DNA of 64,000 nucleotides from Kineosporia babensis (GTDB lineage Bacteria; Actinomycetota; Actinomycetes; Actinomycetales; Kineosporiaceae), in NCBI RefSeq assembly GCF_021129305.1, contig NZ_JAJOMB010000001.1, positions 62,001-126,000 of the forward strand, read 5' to 3'. Numbering within the stretch: the first letter of the stretch is position 1; every line of letters begins with the position of its first letter. The notes under the pieces were generated by a model. The model was not told where the DNA came from. It worked only from the letters and a program-made list of their open reading frames with translations, and searched no databases. This document shows positions 35,408-45,500 of this stretch, piece after piece. The position numbers and the translations under genes were made by a program.

Positions 35408-35712
35408 GGATCACCTCTCGCTGCTCGCCCATGGGGGCCTCGACCGGACCGATCGAGGCATTCGGCGATGTTAGCCGCCTGGCGACACCGACTTGTCCAC
35501 GCATATCGGGCCCCTGGCTGTGCAGGCGTCTAACTTTCCGTACCGGCTGGTGCAACTTCCATGCATCGACCGCGCTGATCCGGTAAAAGGTGTATACCGT
35601 AACTCTGAGGTTGTCTTGCACCCTGGGGTGACTGCGGTTTCCGGAAATCTCAGATCTTGGATGGCCGTGCTGAGCATGCTGGGACAGGTGAGGCGTCGAG
35701 GGAGGGGGACTG
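35408..35712. promoter_or_regulatory. divergent promoter region between the methyltransferase and drmE-like gene
   Basis: 305 bp without a gene. Contains CACCCTGGGGTG at 35619-35630, identical to a 12-mer at 21804-21815 upstream of the ECF sigma gene, and TGTATACCG at 35591-35599 as a possible -10 area. Both transcription units must start here. Confidence 0.45.
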
Positions 35713-38130
35713 GTGCCGGCCCTCTACCTGGATGCGCTTGCTCCCGCAGACCCCGGCGACTATGAACTCATAGACCGCATCAACCGAGCTCGGTTGCGGG
35801 ACGAAGGCCGTCCCGTGCCCCTGGGAAGTCTTGACGAGGTCCTCTTTAACCTGGTCATCGAGGTCCTCGAGTCTTGTGGCAAAAATCTGCTGCTCTCCAT
35901 GCCAGCTGGAAAACAAGATCTGGGCATCGCGCTCGGCATCTACCTGCAGTTGAACCGGCGCGGGCAAGCTTTCATGCAGCGTCGAAATCCCGACGCGATG
36001 GCCGGACCGGTTGTCGTTTTGGGTCACAATCTCAATCTCACCAAGCGGCTCCGCAACATCAAGATGGGCTCCCACGACCTCTCGCAGGGGATCGTGGCTG
36101 GACGCGTCAGGGGCGACGGTCAGGTCACGTCTCTGACTGGGATTCTTTCCCCTGCCCGGGTGTGGCGGCACGGCCTGCTGTACTTAAATACCTCGCTGGG
36201 GTATCCGGAGTTGGAGCAGGTCCACCCAGAGGTCGCGATTGTCGATGGCACCACCCTGCGACGCGCTGAGTCGATCGAACGAGCTCTCGACTGGTGCTCA
36301 CGGCAGAACGCCGAGCGCATCTTGCTCCTGACCGAGCTCGGGAGCGAACCCTTGGAGGTGGTCGCGGCCGATCCATCCTGGCGTTCCTTCCCTCTGACTC
36401 CTTCGCTTATCCAAGACGTCCGTGATTCGCTCGATGAGAGCACTCCAGGTGGGGCTCTGTCAGCAAGCGCTCTTACCGTCACAAGACGGCTGGCCCCGGG
36501 GATAGCTGTGTACCGCGCACCCGCCCTGGCTGTCGCCCGCCGAAACGCCTTGAGCGCGATCGCCGCCGCCCGGAAGATCCCTGCACCGCGACCGCGGTCC
36601 ATCCAGAACGCTGTCCGCCTGGTCAACGCTCTTTGTAGTCTCTGGGGAAGTCCCAAGACTGCAGATCGGGTGGCGATCGCTCAGGGCGCGAGTTTCTCCA
36701 TCTCCACGATGTTCCGTCGGGTTGAAGCGGATATGGGAACTGACCAGCATGGCGTGTGGGCAGCCTTCCGTGAGACTCGCTGGACCGACCTGCGGCGCGC
36801 CTGCCTCGATATGGCGGGTCTCATTTTTGAGAAGAACCCTCGTCTGGCCCTGCTTGAATCCTTAATTGCCTGGGCAGAAGCGAACAGGCCGGGAGCTCCG
36901 CTTCGCATCCGCACGGTCGGCCGCTCAGCAGCCCTGGCGCTGGAACACGACCTCCACACGGCAGGCATCGTCTTGGACAGCCTGCCTGAAAGCTCTGTCA
37001 GCCATGTCTCGATCCACCCTCAGGGAGAGCGATTGCCGTGGGCAACCACACCGGCGCTCGAACTTCATCTCGGTCCCCCACCCCCCTGGCGCAGGGCCAG
37101 TCTTCTCGCAGCCAGCGCCACGGAGCATGTCGTCGCCCTCGAATGCGATGAGGTCTCGTGGTTCATGAGCTCTCTCACCATGCTGTCGGCTAGCTGGAAG
37201 ATGGACCTTCAGGAGTTCTCAGAGGAGACAGATCTGGAGTTTCCGAGCGGTGCTGCTGAGGTGTCGACCAGGAGAGTCTTCGGCCCGATCAGCATCGACA
37301 GCCGGCGCGAACGAGAGGCCGCGAGCCAACTCGTCGAGCTTCCCGACTTCGATCTGGCGGCCCTACTTGCTGCCTTCACCGAGACAGTACGAGATGCTGT
37401 GGAAGATCCGGAGGAGGCTGACTACGTTCGCCCTGCGGTACGGGCCAGGAAACTGATTTTGGAGCCTGATGCTCGACGATACTACTTACCTCTCGACGCC
37501 AAAGTTGAGGTTCTTTCCGGCGGCGACTATGCAGTTGTCCCGCTTTCAGACCTTACTGCTGGCATGGCTGTGCTTCTCTCTCGCGGTGAAAGCCGGGGCA
37601 ACCTATTCGCGCGGTTGAAGCTCGCGGCGTATAGCGAGATCGATGTTCTTGCTGCCAATCTTCTTCTCGAGCGGTTCCGCCAGGCCGTACGCGAGCTGTA
37701 CGACCAAGAAGGCAGCTGGAGCAAGGTGTCCAGGGCTATTCAGCGGTATGGAAGCCAGGTCGCGTCCGGGGCTGCTTGCAGCAACTGGGCTAAAGGAACT
37801 TCCATCGCGCCTGAAGATGTCGATGACATCCGACGTGTCTTCTGGGCGGTTGGACGCAACGAGATGACTGCGGATGGAACTTGGCAGCGGCTGGGTGCGA
37901 TCGCGCAAGAGCTGCGCAACATGCACCGCGGGCTTGGGCAAGTGATTTCATCAGCCATTGATGAGGCCGCACGTGGTCGTCTCGGTCCCAGTTGCCAGAT
38001 CATTCAGGAACGATGCGGATTCGATCCCCTCGAGGTACTCGAGGAGTTCCAGGTCGCGCGGGTACGTTCGATCGGTCCCTCTGAGCTCATACAACACTCG
38101 CAACTACGTCTCGTACTACAGCCCAAGTAG
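35713..38130 (+). CDS. drmE: DrmE-like DISARM protein
   Basis: 805 aa from GTG at 35713, seven bases after GGAGG. No enzymatic motif is obvious apart from a region that could be a degenerate NTPase (NLLLSMPAGKQDLGIALGIYLQL near residue 60, where SMPAGKQD sits like a Walker A; VAIVDGTTLRRAES near 175 like Walker B). The C-terminus has helical regions and WSKVSRAIQRYG. It lies immediately upstream of drmA in the position and size of DrmE, the class 2 DISARM protein of unknown function. The name rests mainly on this context. Confidence 0.6.
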   Translation: MPALYLDALAPADPGDYELIDRINRARLRDEGRPVPLGSLDEVLFNLVIEVLESCGKNLLLSMPAGKQDLGIALGIYLQLNRRGQAFMQRRNPDAMAGPVVVLGHNLNLTKRLRNIKMGSHDLSQGIVAGRVRGDGQVTSLTGILSPARVWRHGLLYLNTSLGYPELEQVHPEVAIVDGTTLRRAESIERALDWCSRQNAERILLLTELGSEPLEVVAADPSWRSFPLTPSLIQDVRDSLDESTPGGALSASALTVTRRLAPGIAVYRAPALAVARRNALSAIAAARKIPAPRPRSIQNAVRLVNALCSLWGSPKTADRVAIAQGASFSISTMFRRVEADMGTDQHGVWAAFRETRWTDLRRACLDMAGLIFEKNPRLALLESLIAWAEANRPGAPLRIRTVGRSAALALEHDLHTAGIVLDSLPESSVSHVSIHPQGERLPWATTPALELHLGPPPPWRRASLLAASATEHVVALECDEVSWFMSSLTMLSASWKMDLQEFSEETDLEFPSGAAEVSTRRVFGPISIDSRREREAASQLVELPDFDLAALLAAFTETVRDAVEDPEEADYVRPAVRARKLILEPDARRYYLPLDAKVEVLSGGDYAVVPLSDLTAGMAVLLSRGESRGNLFARLKLAAYSEIDVLAANLLLERFRQAVRELYDQEGSWSKVSRAIQRYGSQVASGAACSNWAKGTSIAPEDVDDIRRVFWAVGRNEMTADGTWQRLGAIAQELRNMHRGLGQVISSAIDEAARGRLGPSCQIIQERCGFDPLEVLEEFQVARVRSIGPSELIQHSQLRLVLQPK

Positions 38131-38179
38131 CGCTTCTTGCCACCTCTTCACCGTCTTTCGCTTCTAAGGGGTTTTCGCA

Positions 38180-41100
38180 GTGCTTGAACAGAGCAAGGTC
38201 AACAAGCGCGAGCGTTCTGTAGTCGAGTGGTTACGTCTACGTCTGGGCAGCCGCCTGGCCGACCGTGAGGGCGGCGTCCACGCAGCCCCCTGGCAGCCAC
38301 GAGATAATGTAATTATCGGGGTCCTGTCCCCACGGCGCGTCAAGTCTTCGCCGCCTCTCGCCGTTGTAGGTGAAGACACTGGGCAGCCAGAATCCAATCC
38401 TCAGTCCGATACCTCACCGCCGCCGAGGGTCGGAGAAGCTGCTTCCATGGGCCTTGACTTCAAGGTCCGTCCCAAACCCGGACAGAGCACTATTAGCCTT
38501 GGCGTCGACGTCAATTTGGCTATCTACCTCGAAGAAATTGCACCCCTGGAGGGGCAGCGCAAATACCACGGCGAAGACTTCTTCCACATCAAACCAGCAT
38601 CCGAAGACCCGGAAAGTAATAGCGAATCTGCCCCGGGGGAAAATGACTCTCTCCCTGAGCTCCCAGCCCGCTTGATCGGTTCTGGGCCGGCTAGCCCGTT
38701 TCGGGAAATCGATGGCGAGACTGTCGCTCCCAACGACGCACCAGTGTCTGCGAAAGTCAGCAAGATTGGTAAGGGCAAAGCGGCCAAAACCCCGACTACG
38801 CGACTTATGAGCCAATGGCGACGAGAAAGCCTCAAGCTCGAGGCGTTGGAACTCGAATGCGCTCTCTCAGGCGAAGTGCAAATCCTCTCCACATCACTGT
38901 CCGCAGTCATCAATGAAGCCATAAGGGCTCACTATTCGAGACCAGAGGCGATGCGCCCACTCAGAGACGACGTGCGCACGAACACGATGCCGGTGGAGGC
39001 ATTGGATTCTGAGGCCGCGCTGGACGGTCAGATTAATCGCATGCTGGTGGCCGAGTTCGATCCCGAACCATTGGAACTCGAGTTAGCAGCCTTTGCCCAG
39101 AGCCTTGGCAACGATGAGTACCTGGTACGAGTCACTTTGTCCAACGTTACGATCTTGCCTCAGAAGCCTATTTCACAAGATCTTTCGGCTTACGACTGCC
39201 AGATTGTCGTCCACGCCGACCCTTCCGCTCCTATTGTCCCTCAGCGCTTTGAACTGCCGCCAGATCAATACCGAATGGAGTCCATCGCAACTGTTGCCGG
39301 CCGTGGCACTGCCTGCGTTGCCCTCGGCACCGACGATGGCGGAATCCGCTCCGAAACGCTACCCATCTATGAGCAAATGGTGACCCGCCCTCGCATCCAC
39401 CGTGGCATTCCTGAACTGCGCTGGGAAAGCCTTGCGACGGACCCATTCCCCATACTCATCGCCATCGAAGCAGCAATGGAGGACTACCTCCGAGAATTTG
39501 AAAAGCGCCTTCGCGAAGACAAGGGGACGCCTCACGAGAACGAGCTGAAACGAGGACGGGATCAGTTTGCAGACGAGTTGCGGCGCTTCCGACTTGGCAG
39601 GACAGTACTAGCCAACGATGCCAGCCTCGAGCAGGCCTTCAGACTTGCCAACGAATCTTTCGCCATAACTAACCAAGGTAAGAGATTTGACACATGGCGG
39701 CTCTTCCAGCTCGTCTACATCGTCTCGCATATACCAGATCTAGCTGCTCGTGAGTCCACGGATCCGGAAGTGAGAGACGAACTCAATTATGCCGACGTTC
39801 TGTGGTTCCCGGCAGGCGGTGGAAAGACCGAAGCATACCTCGGCCTCATCGTTACCGGACTTTTCTACGATCGCCTCCGCGGCAAGCACGCAGGCGTCAG
39901 CGCCTGGATGCGCTTTCCCTTACGTATGCTTTCCGTTCAGCAACTCACACGAATGCTTCGCGTCCTCGTCGCAGCAGAGAACCTTCGCGACGAGCGGTCC
40001 ATCGGTTCACCAGACGATGACCCATTCGCGCTGGGCTATCTCGTGGGCGGACCGGGCACACCCAATGCCTTAAGCTTTGACAACGGCTCATGGTGGAAAG
40101 GCTGGGACCGGGAAGTTCGCAACGTTCGAAAGGGAGAGTTTCAGGAGATCCACGAGAAAGACCGACTGGTAACAAAGTGTCCCTACTGTCGGGCAAAGTC
40201 GGTCGTGATGGACCTCGACCTAGACAACATTCGAGTGCTCCACCGCTGTACTAACGATGTCTGCGGCAAGGTGCTACCGCTGTATATCAGCGATGAGGAA
40301 GTCTTCCGCTACTTGCCAGCCGTAGTGGTCTCCACCGTAGACAAGCTCACCGGCTACACTTGGTTCGGAGAATACACTACCTTCACTCACGGTCCCCGCT
40401 ACCGCTGCTCCAAACACGGCTACTTTGTCTTTCCACGCAAGGGCACCTGTCTCGTGGGCCGCGACAACTGTCCACCTGTTCGTGGCGGACACCCTGCGGC
40501 TCGACCGATCAAGGATCCAGTGCCGGCCCTCACCATTCAAGATGAAATGCACTTGCTCAAAGAGGAACTCGGTGCTTTCTCCGGTCACTACGAAGGCTTA
40601 ATCGCGGAGCTTCAGCGAGGCGGACCTAGCGGGCTGCCATCCAAAATTCTTGCCGCCTCCGCAACCATCGTGCAGTATGAGGATCAGCTGCGCCAAGTTT
40701 ACGGTCGGCGCCCTCGCGCCTTTCCCTCCCAAGGCTTCAAACTGGGCGAAACTTTTTACGTGGAAACTACTCGGAACATCCGTCGAGTATTCCTCGGAGT
40801 ACTACCAAATTATCGCCGCAAAGCAGATGTGGCAGCGACCGTTCAGACCGAACTTGCCCGCGCTATCACCCTCCTTGAAGACGACCCCGGTCGCCTAGCC
40901 GAGCTACAGATCCCACCTGACGACTGGGAGGGTCTGCCCACGGACGCCGACGTTGACAAACTGCTGTTCGACTACGAAGTGTCTCTCGGGTACGTCAACT
41001 CGAAGACCCACGGAGCGAAGCTCGACGAGGAGCTCTCCTTCCTGTCCAGTGCGCTTACATCTGAGGGGCATGGACAGCTCTCGACGCAAGTGCTTACCGG

Positions 41101-41881
41101 TCAAGTGCCTATCCCGGACTTGGCCGACGCAATTGAGCGCGTGGAGGAAGACAGCCTTGTCACCCCACGTCCCGACCGACTAAGGGCGCTGGTAGGTACA
41201 TCCGTAGTGTCGCACGGTGTGGACCTTGACCGGCTGAACAACCTGGTTATGGCGGGTATGCCCACGACAGCAGCCGACTATATTCAGGTCACGGCCCGCT
41301 CCGGACGCACTCATGTCGGGCTCGTGGCGACCGTCTACGATGGGAACGCTGCACGCGAACGATCGCTTTTCTCCAATTTCATGAGCTTTCATTCTTTCCT
41401 TGACCAGATGGTCACGCCAGTACCGGTCAATAAGTACGCCTTTTTCGTAGCCGATCGCACGTTGCCCGGCATAGCACTGGCGCTCTTCCATGACATGGCG
41501 AGACGGGCGGCTCATCACGCCCCTGTCGAAGGGGTCCGCCAAGCAAGAGACTTCCAAAAATGGTGGAACACTTACCGGGCTTCAATCGACGCAGAGATCC
41601 TCCAGCGCCTACCTCTCTGCTACAGCATGGGTATTTCTGGCGTAAATGACCCTGGGATGGAGAAAGAACTAGTAGAGCGTGCGGTTGCCCGGTGGGAGCA
41701 GACCGAACGCAATACCATTACGGCCCCAGCCGAAGTATCCAAGACCGTCGAGCTTTTCAAGCATTTGCCATTGAGAAACTTTCGGTCTATCGATGAAGCG
41801 TCAGGCTTCACGACAGTAATTGGAAGTCGCGACGCTTTTAATGCGCTGACCGGCAGGGCCACAGACGATGAGGATGTCTGA
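38180..41881 (+). CDS. drmA: DISARM helicase DrmA
   Basis: 1233 aa from GTG at 38180 (AAGGGG upstream). Superfamily 2 helicase: Walker A FPAGGGKTEAYLGL near residue 545, SAWMRFPLRMLSVQQLTR (motif Ia), zinc ribbon KCPYCRAK...CTNDVCGK near 665-695, DEMH in LTIQDEMHLLKEE (motif II), LAASATI (motif III), and helicase C motifs VSHGVDLDRLNNLVMAG and QVTARSGRTHVGLV (motif VI). The N-terminal ~400 residues are a specific region of DrmA proteins. Together with DrmB it forms the core DISARM complex that recognises incoming DNA. Two bases separate its stop from drmB. Confidence 0.9.
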   Translation: MLEQSKVNKRERSVVEWLRLRLGSRLADREGGVHAAPWQPRDNVIIGVLSPRRVKSSPPLAVVGEDTGQPESNPQSDTSPPPRVGEAASMGLDFKVRPKPGQSTISLGVDVNLAIYLEEIAPLEGQRKYHGEDFFHIKPASEDPESNSESAPGENDSLPELPARLIGSGPASPFREIDGETVAPNDAPVSAKVSKIGKGKAAKTPTTRLMSQWRRESLKLEALELECALSGEVQILSTSLSAVINEAIRAHYSRPEAMRPLRDDVRTNTMPVEALDSEAALDGQINRMLVAEFDPEPLELELAAFAQSLGNDEYLVRVTLSNVTILPQKPISQDLSAYDCQIVVHADPSAPIVPQRFELPPDQYRMESIATVAGRGTACVALGTDDGGIRSETLPIYEQMVTRPRIHRGIPELRWESLATDPFPILIAIEAAMEDYLREFEKRLREDKGTPHENELKRGRDQFADELRRFRLGRTVLANDASLEQAFRLANESFAITNQGKRFDTWRLFQLVYIVSHIPDLAARESTDPEVRDELNYADVLWFPAGGGKTEAYLGLIVTGLFYDRLRGKHAGVSAWMRFPLRMLSVQQLTRMLRVLVAAENLRDERSIGSPDDDPFALGYLVGGPGTPNALSFDNGSWWKGWDREVRNVRKGEFQEIHEKDRLVTKCPYCRAKSVVMDLDLDNIRVLHRCTNDVCGKVLPLYISDEEVFRYLPAVVVSTVDKLTGYTWFGEYTTFTHGPRYRCSKHGYFVFPRKGTCLVGRDNCPPVRGGHPAARPIKDPVPALTIQDEMHLLKEELGAFSGHYEGLIAELQRGGPSGLPSKILAASATIVQYEDQLRQVYGRRPRAFPSQGFKLGETFYVETTRNIRRVFLGVLPNYRRKADVAATVQTELARAITLLEDDPGRLAELQIPPDDWEGLPTDADVDKLLFDYEVSLGYVNSKTHGAKLDEELSFLSSALTSEGHGQLSTQVLTGQVPIPDLADAIERVEEDSLVTPRPDRLRALVGTSVVSHGVDLDRLNNLVMAGMPTTAADYIQVTARSGRTHVGLVATVYDGNAARERSLFSNFMSFHSFLDQMVTPVPVNKYAFFVADRTLPGIALALFHDMARRAAHHAPVEGVRQARDFQKWWNTYRASIDAEILQRLPLCYSMGISGVNDPGMEKELVERAVARWEQTERNTITAPAEVSKTVELFKHLPLRNFRSIDEASGFTTVIGSRDAFNALTGRATDDEDV

Positions 41882-41883
41882 AA

Positions 41884-43707
41884 ATGTCTGAAAGTCAGAG
41901 GATGCTGCGAAGCCGTAGTCAGGTGATGTATTCCTATCTTCCCGGAGCAGTATTCCGCCATGAGGACCGCGTCTATGGCCGCGTCATAAATGTGGTGGGC
42001 TCGAGAGTGAATCGGCTGAACGAGCAGGTCGTGTTTGAGGAGATCGCCCGCAGCCTCGAGCGATGGAAGGAGGACGACCGCTATAACCTACCTATCCCCC
42101 GGGACTCTCGTGAGCGGGAGTACGAGATCCTCTCACCCGAAGACGTCCGCTTCGAGCTATGGCCCTTGGTCTTTGAATGTTCTCACCGCGAGTGCGCTCG
42201 CGTGAAGAGCTTCACAAATGCACGAAACCTAGTCGGCTCGTCCAGATGTGACGAATGCGGCGGACGACTACGGCAATTGAGATTCTACTCGGCACACAAC
42301 TGCGGAAAAACCGTTCCGATGCAGGTGCCAGCCTGCACGACGCATAACCGTAAACACATCTTCTTCGAAGACACGGGCTCCTTTAGGACTGCGGTCTGGC
42401 GGTGTCGTGCCTGCAGCAACCGCGTCGTAGCACGGACCAATCAGTCCCCCTGCGGCTGCCGGTTCACACAAGAGCCGGCGTTCCAACGAATGCGGGCGCA
42501 TACACTCGATGACTCACGTGCCTACAACATATTAGATGTTGATCTGGTCAACATTGACTCATCGTCTTTCAAGACCTACCAAGCCCACCCTCTTCGTGCG
42601 CAGATTGCTCTGGCTCACTACCTGGGTCTAATAGACGGAATTCAAGATGGTCTGCGTCAGGCAGATACCTCTCCCGGATCGTCAGCGAAGCGAATGACTG
42701 CCAGCGAGTGGGAAACGCAGGAGAGAAAGCTGCGGGCAACGGGGCTGCTGTCAGAAGATGACATTGCCACGTTGCGCACGACGTCCGGGCCAGCTGAAAC
42801 GGGTTTGGCCGGCCTAGGCGAACTACCCCCTGGCGTCCTGGACAAGATCGCTACTGAGCGCCCTTTTCTCGAGCGTGCTGCTGTTTTTGACCCCTCAGAG
42901 CTGCAGCGCACGACGCTGGTCGAACAGCTGAACAGTGCGCGAGCCAAGGGGGATACATTGCAGGCCGCGAGCATCCAATCTGGGATCGACTTAGCAGAGC
43001 GCATGAGCTTCTCGGAGTTGTCTGTTACCTGGGAATTCCCCATCGCGAAGGTAGCTTTCGGGTTCACGCGAGAGTCTGTTGAGCCCGGTGAGTCAGCTGC
43101 TCGGGGCTTCAGAACGCAAACAAATCGCAGCGACAAGTACCCGATTTTCGCCGTGGCCTCCGAGACGGAAGCGCTGCTATTGACTATGTCGGCTGTCGAG
43201 GTCGTAAATTTCCTCGCAGATGATGGCTTCGTCTCTACACGCCCATCGACTGAGGATGAGGCTAAGCGCGATGTCCTCGGCATTTTTGCCCGCGAAAGTT
43301 CGGACCCTCTACCTGCGGCTCGGGTACGCACTCTTCTTCACACTTTGTCTCACTTGCTTCTCCGTGGTCTCGATGACGGCCAAGTTGGCTTCGCGGAGGC
43401 ATCTCTCGGAGAATGGATCGTGCCTGAGACCCTTAGTTTTGCGATCTACGCGAACTCCCTGAAGAGCTTCACCCTTGGCTCCCTGTGGACTCTTCTGACT
43501 AATCGGTCTCACTCCTGGCTTGCTTCAGCGGCAGAGCGAGCGGTGCGCTGTGAAAATGACCCACTGTGCTATCAGCACGATCCGCGAGCCTGTGAAAGGT
43601 GCGCTTACATCACTTTCGGTTGCCGCAGCTTTAACCATGACCTCGACCGCGCCGTGGTAGCCGACTACCTCCGGCGACGGGACGTCTTTACCGCCTTGAC
43701 GAGCTAA
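41884..43707 (+). CDS. drmB: DISARM protein DrmB (DUF1998)
   Basis: 607 aa, ATG three bases after the drmA stop. Zinc-binding clusters (CSHREC...CDECGGRL near 100-125; WRCRACSNRV...CGC near 170-190) and a C-terminal DUF1998 domain (LHTLSHLLLRGL, IYANSLKSFTLGSLWTLL, C-x-H-rich CENDPLCYQHDPRACERC). It pairs with DrmA. GC is lower than in core genes. The following drmC starts one base after its stop, so drmA-drmB-drmC are one transcript. Confidence 0.9.
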   Translation: MSESQRMLRSRSQVMYSYLPGAVFRHEDRVYGRVINVVGSRVNRLNEQVVFEEIARSLERWKEDDRYNLPIPRDSREREYEILSPEDVRFELWPLVFECSHRECARVKSFTNARNLVGSSRCDECGGRLRQLRFYSAHNCGKTVPMQVPACTTHNRKHIFFEDTGSFRTAVWRCRACSNRVVARTNQSPCGCRFTQEPAFQRMRAHTLDDSRAYNILDVDLVNIDSSSFKTYQAHPLRAQIALAHYLGLIDGIQDGLRQADTSPGSSAKRMTASEWETQERKLRATGLLSEDDIATLRTTSGPAETGLAGLGELPPGVLDKIATERPFLERAAVFDPSELQRTTLVEQLNSARAKGDTLQAASIQSGIDLAERMSFSELSVTWEFPIAKVAFGFTRESVEPGESAARGFRTQTNRSDKYPIFAVASETEALLLTMSAVEVVNFLADDGFVSTRPSTEDEAKRDVLGIFARESSDPLPAARVRTLLHTLSHLLLRGLDDGQVGFAEASLGEWIVPETLSFAIYANSLKSFTLGSLWTLLTNRSHSWLASAAERAVRCENDPLCYQHDPRACERCAYITFGCRSFNHDLDRAVVADYLRRRDVFTALTS

Positions 43708-43708
43708 A

Positions 43709-44488
43709 ATGCGCACACTGGTTCCTTTCGCGGTGACGATCCAGGAGCTGGTCCCTCGCTCGGACCAACAAGGCTGGTTGTCGTCTTTCATGTCCTCGGG
43801 TGCGCAAGCGCTTGAAGCTCTTGGACTCAAGGGCGATCATGCCAACACCCTCAGCGTGCAGGCACGGCAGCTGGGGTTGCTTGATGAGCGAGGCCAACCG
43901 CAGCTAATAAAAATGTCAGAACTAGCGGTGGTGATGGATGTCCTTGACGCGATTCCACTCAGGCCGCCTGTCGTCCCGGGACCCGAGCAACTCGTCTTTA
44001 CTGTCCCTCCGCCCGTCAAAGATTTGATTACACCCGCCACGCGCCTCGACCTGCTCGTCAACGACGTAATCGCTCGGGCAGCGTCGACCCTGCACATTGG
44101 GGGGCCCTTCTGGAATGAAGGCGGCTGGGATCTCTTGGAGCCGGTTCTCCTACCAGCTCTTCAAACCCGCGATGTGAGCGCCACCTTCTATCTCCATCCT
44201 CACAATGACACTGACCTCAGACTGATCAAGCGGCGGTTGCGGAAGCTCCAGTATTTTGGTCGAGTAATTCAACGTTGGTGGGCTGGAGGCTTTCCATCCC
44301 TAATGCACGCCAAATTTGTTGTTGCTGATGGTGGTCGGGGCTATTTCGGGTCGGCCAACCTCACGTCTCTCGGGCTCGGTCAACACTTGGAGCTTGGCGT
44401 GACGCTGCAGCCAACGCAGAGCAAAAGTCTTCTTACTCTGCTGGATGCCTTAGAGAATGCCGGTCTATTCAAGGACGCTCCCGAATGA
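43709..44488 (+). CDS. drmC: DISARM phospholipase-D-like protein DrmC
   Basis: 259 aa with a single PLD motif MHAKFVVADGGRGYFGSANLTSLGL (HxK and downstream N/S) in the C-terminal half, preceded by HIGGPFWNEGGWDLL (PLD-like first half with a degenerate site). DrmC is a nuclease-like member of the family, reported dispensable for protection in some DISARM systems. ATG 1 nt after the drmB stop. Confidence 0.9.
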   Translation: MRTLVPFAVTIQELVPRSDQQGWLSSFMSSGAQALEALGLKGDHANTLSVQARQLGLLDERGQPQLIKMSELAVVMDVLDAIPLRPPVVPGPEQLVFTVPPPVKDLITPATRLDLLVNDVIARAASTLHIGGPFWNEGGWDLLEPVLLPALQTRDVSATFYLHPHNDTDLRLIKRRLRKLQYFGRVIQRWWAGGFPSLMHAKFVVADGGRGYFGSANLTSLGLGQHLELGVTLQPTQSKSLLTLLDALENAGLFKDAPE

Positions 44489-44822
44489 CCTTCGATCAGA
44501 ACTCTACGGCGCTTTGCCGACTGGAGACTGCTGATACCGGCCCGGGCCTGACGTTCCATCTCCTTCAGCGTTGGCCCCCAACAGGCGTACATGGAGCTTC
44601 GAAGGGGAGCTCATTTCCGCGACGATGGATCCACAGGGCCGGAACTCCAGATGAGATCCAGTGTTTCGGCGACACATCGGGCCACGTCAAGGAGGAGCCG
44701 ATGACTCGGAGGGCTCAGCTTTCGATGTGACCCAGGCCACTCGAACAAACTGCGCATAAATCCCATCTCACTCTCTGACCGCAGCAAGCGTGCTGGTGGT
44801 CGTAGACGAGGGAGATTGAACG

Positions 44823-45419
44823 ATGGCCAAGACCCGCCAGTACGCCCCATTCATCGCTGGGGCGGGCATCGCTCTGCTGGTCGGCGGGGTCGCTGCCAAC
44901 CTGGTCTTGAAGGACGGCACCGAGCAGGTCTCCGCGGGGCTGGTGTCGGTGTCCACCTCGACGCCGGGGACGGCGAGCGAGCCCAAGACCAGTGCCGCGA
45001 GTGCGGAGGCCGAGAACGCGTCGGTCAAGCCGGTGACGTCCGTCCTGGGTTCCGACGAGGTCGTCGCGGGGGTCGCTCTGGCTGAGTACCAACCTCTGGC
45101 GGAGCCTTTCCCGATCCCGGTCAAGGACTGTGACCCGAGGGGTACGTATCAGGAGGTCGCGAACTGTCACCTCGCTGACGCGGTGAAGGTGGACGGGCAG
45201 ATCAACCGGTTGCAGGAGATCCACTATCTGGCTGTCACGAGTGATGCTGAGCGCCAGGAGCTGAGGACGGAGAATCAGGCCTGGCTCGATGAGCGTGAGG
45301 TTCGGGTCGACAAGATCGGCCTGAACAGTGATCTGCCAGAGGACGAGGCGATCGTGAAGTCGGCGGCGCTGTTCCTGAAGATCAGTGAGGAGCGTCTGGC
45401 GGCGCTTCAGCCGGGCTGA
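44823..45419 (+). CDS. LprI/DUF1311-like membrane-anchored protein
   Basis: 198 aa, ATG at 44823 with GGAG upstream. An N-terminal helix (PFIAGAGIALLVGGVAAN) serves as signal anchor. A Thr/Ser/Ala linker follows, then a C-terminal LprI-like domain (~110-195: NCHLADAVKVDGQINRL, LRTENQAWLDERE with the expected Gln-x-Trp). LprI proteins inhibit lysozyme; one of the usual cysteines is present (CDP, NCH). Extracellular. The 334 bp before it (44489-44822) contains no gene I can support. Confidence 0.75.
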   Translation: MAKTRQYAPFIAGAGIALLVGGVAANLVLKDGTEQVSAGLVSVSTSTPGTASEPKTSAASAEAENASVKPVTSVLGSDEVVAGVALAEYQPLAEPFPIPVKDCDPRGTYQEVANCHLADAVKVDGQINRLQEIHYLAVTSDAERQELRTENQAWLDEREVRVDKIGLNSDLPEDEAIVKSAALFLKISEERLAALQPG

Positions 45420-45500
45420 GTCCGGTAGGGCGGTGTCAGAGGCGGTCGGTCAGACTGCTCGGCCATGGATCAGTGAGTCACCCGGCATGACAGTGTTTGT

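Noticed and set aside
44485-44730. Possible 81-codon gene overlapping the drmC stop by ATGA
   Set aside because: The overlap is suggestive, but the product (MTFDQNSTALCRLETADT and onward) shows no domain or coding bias, so I leave it out.
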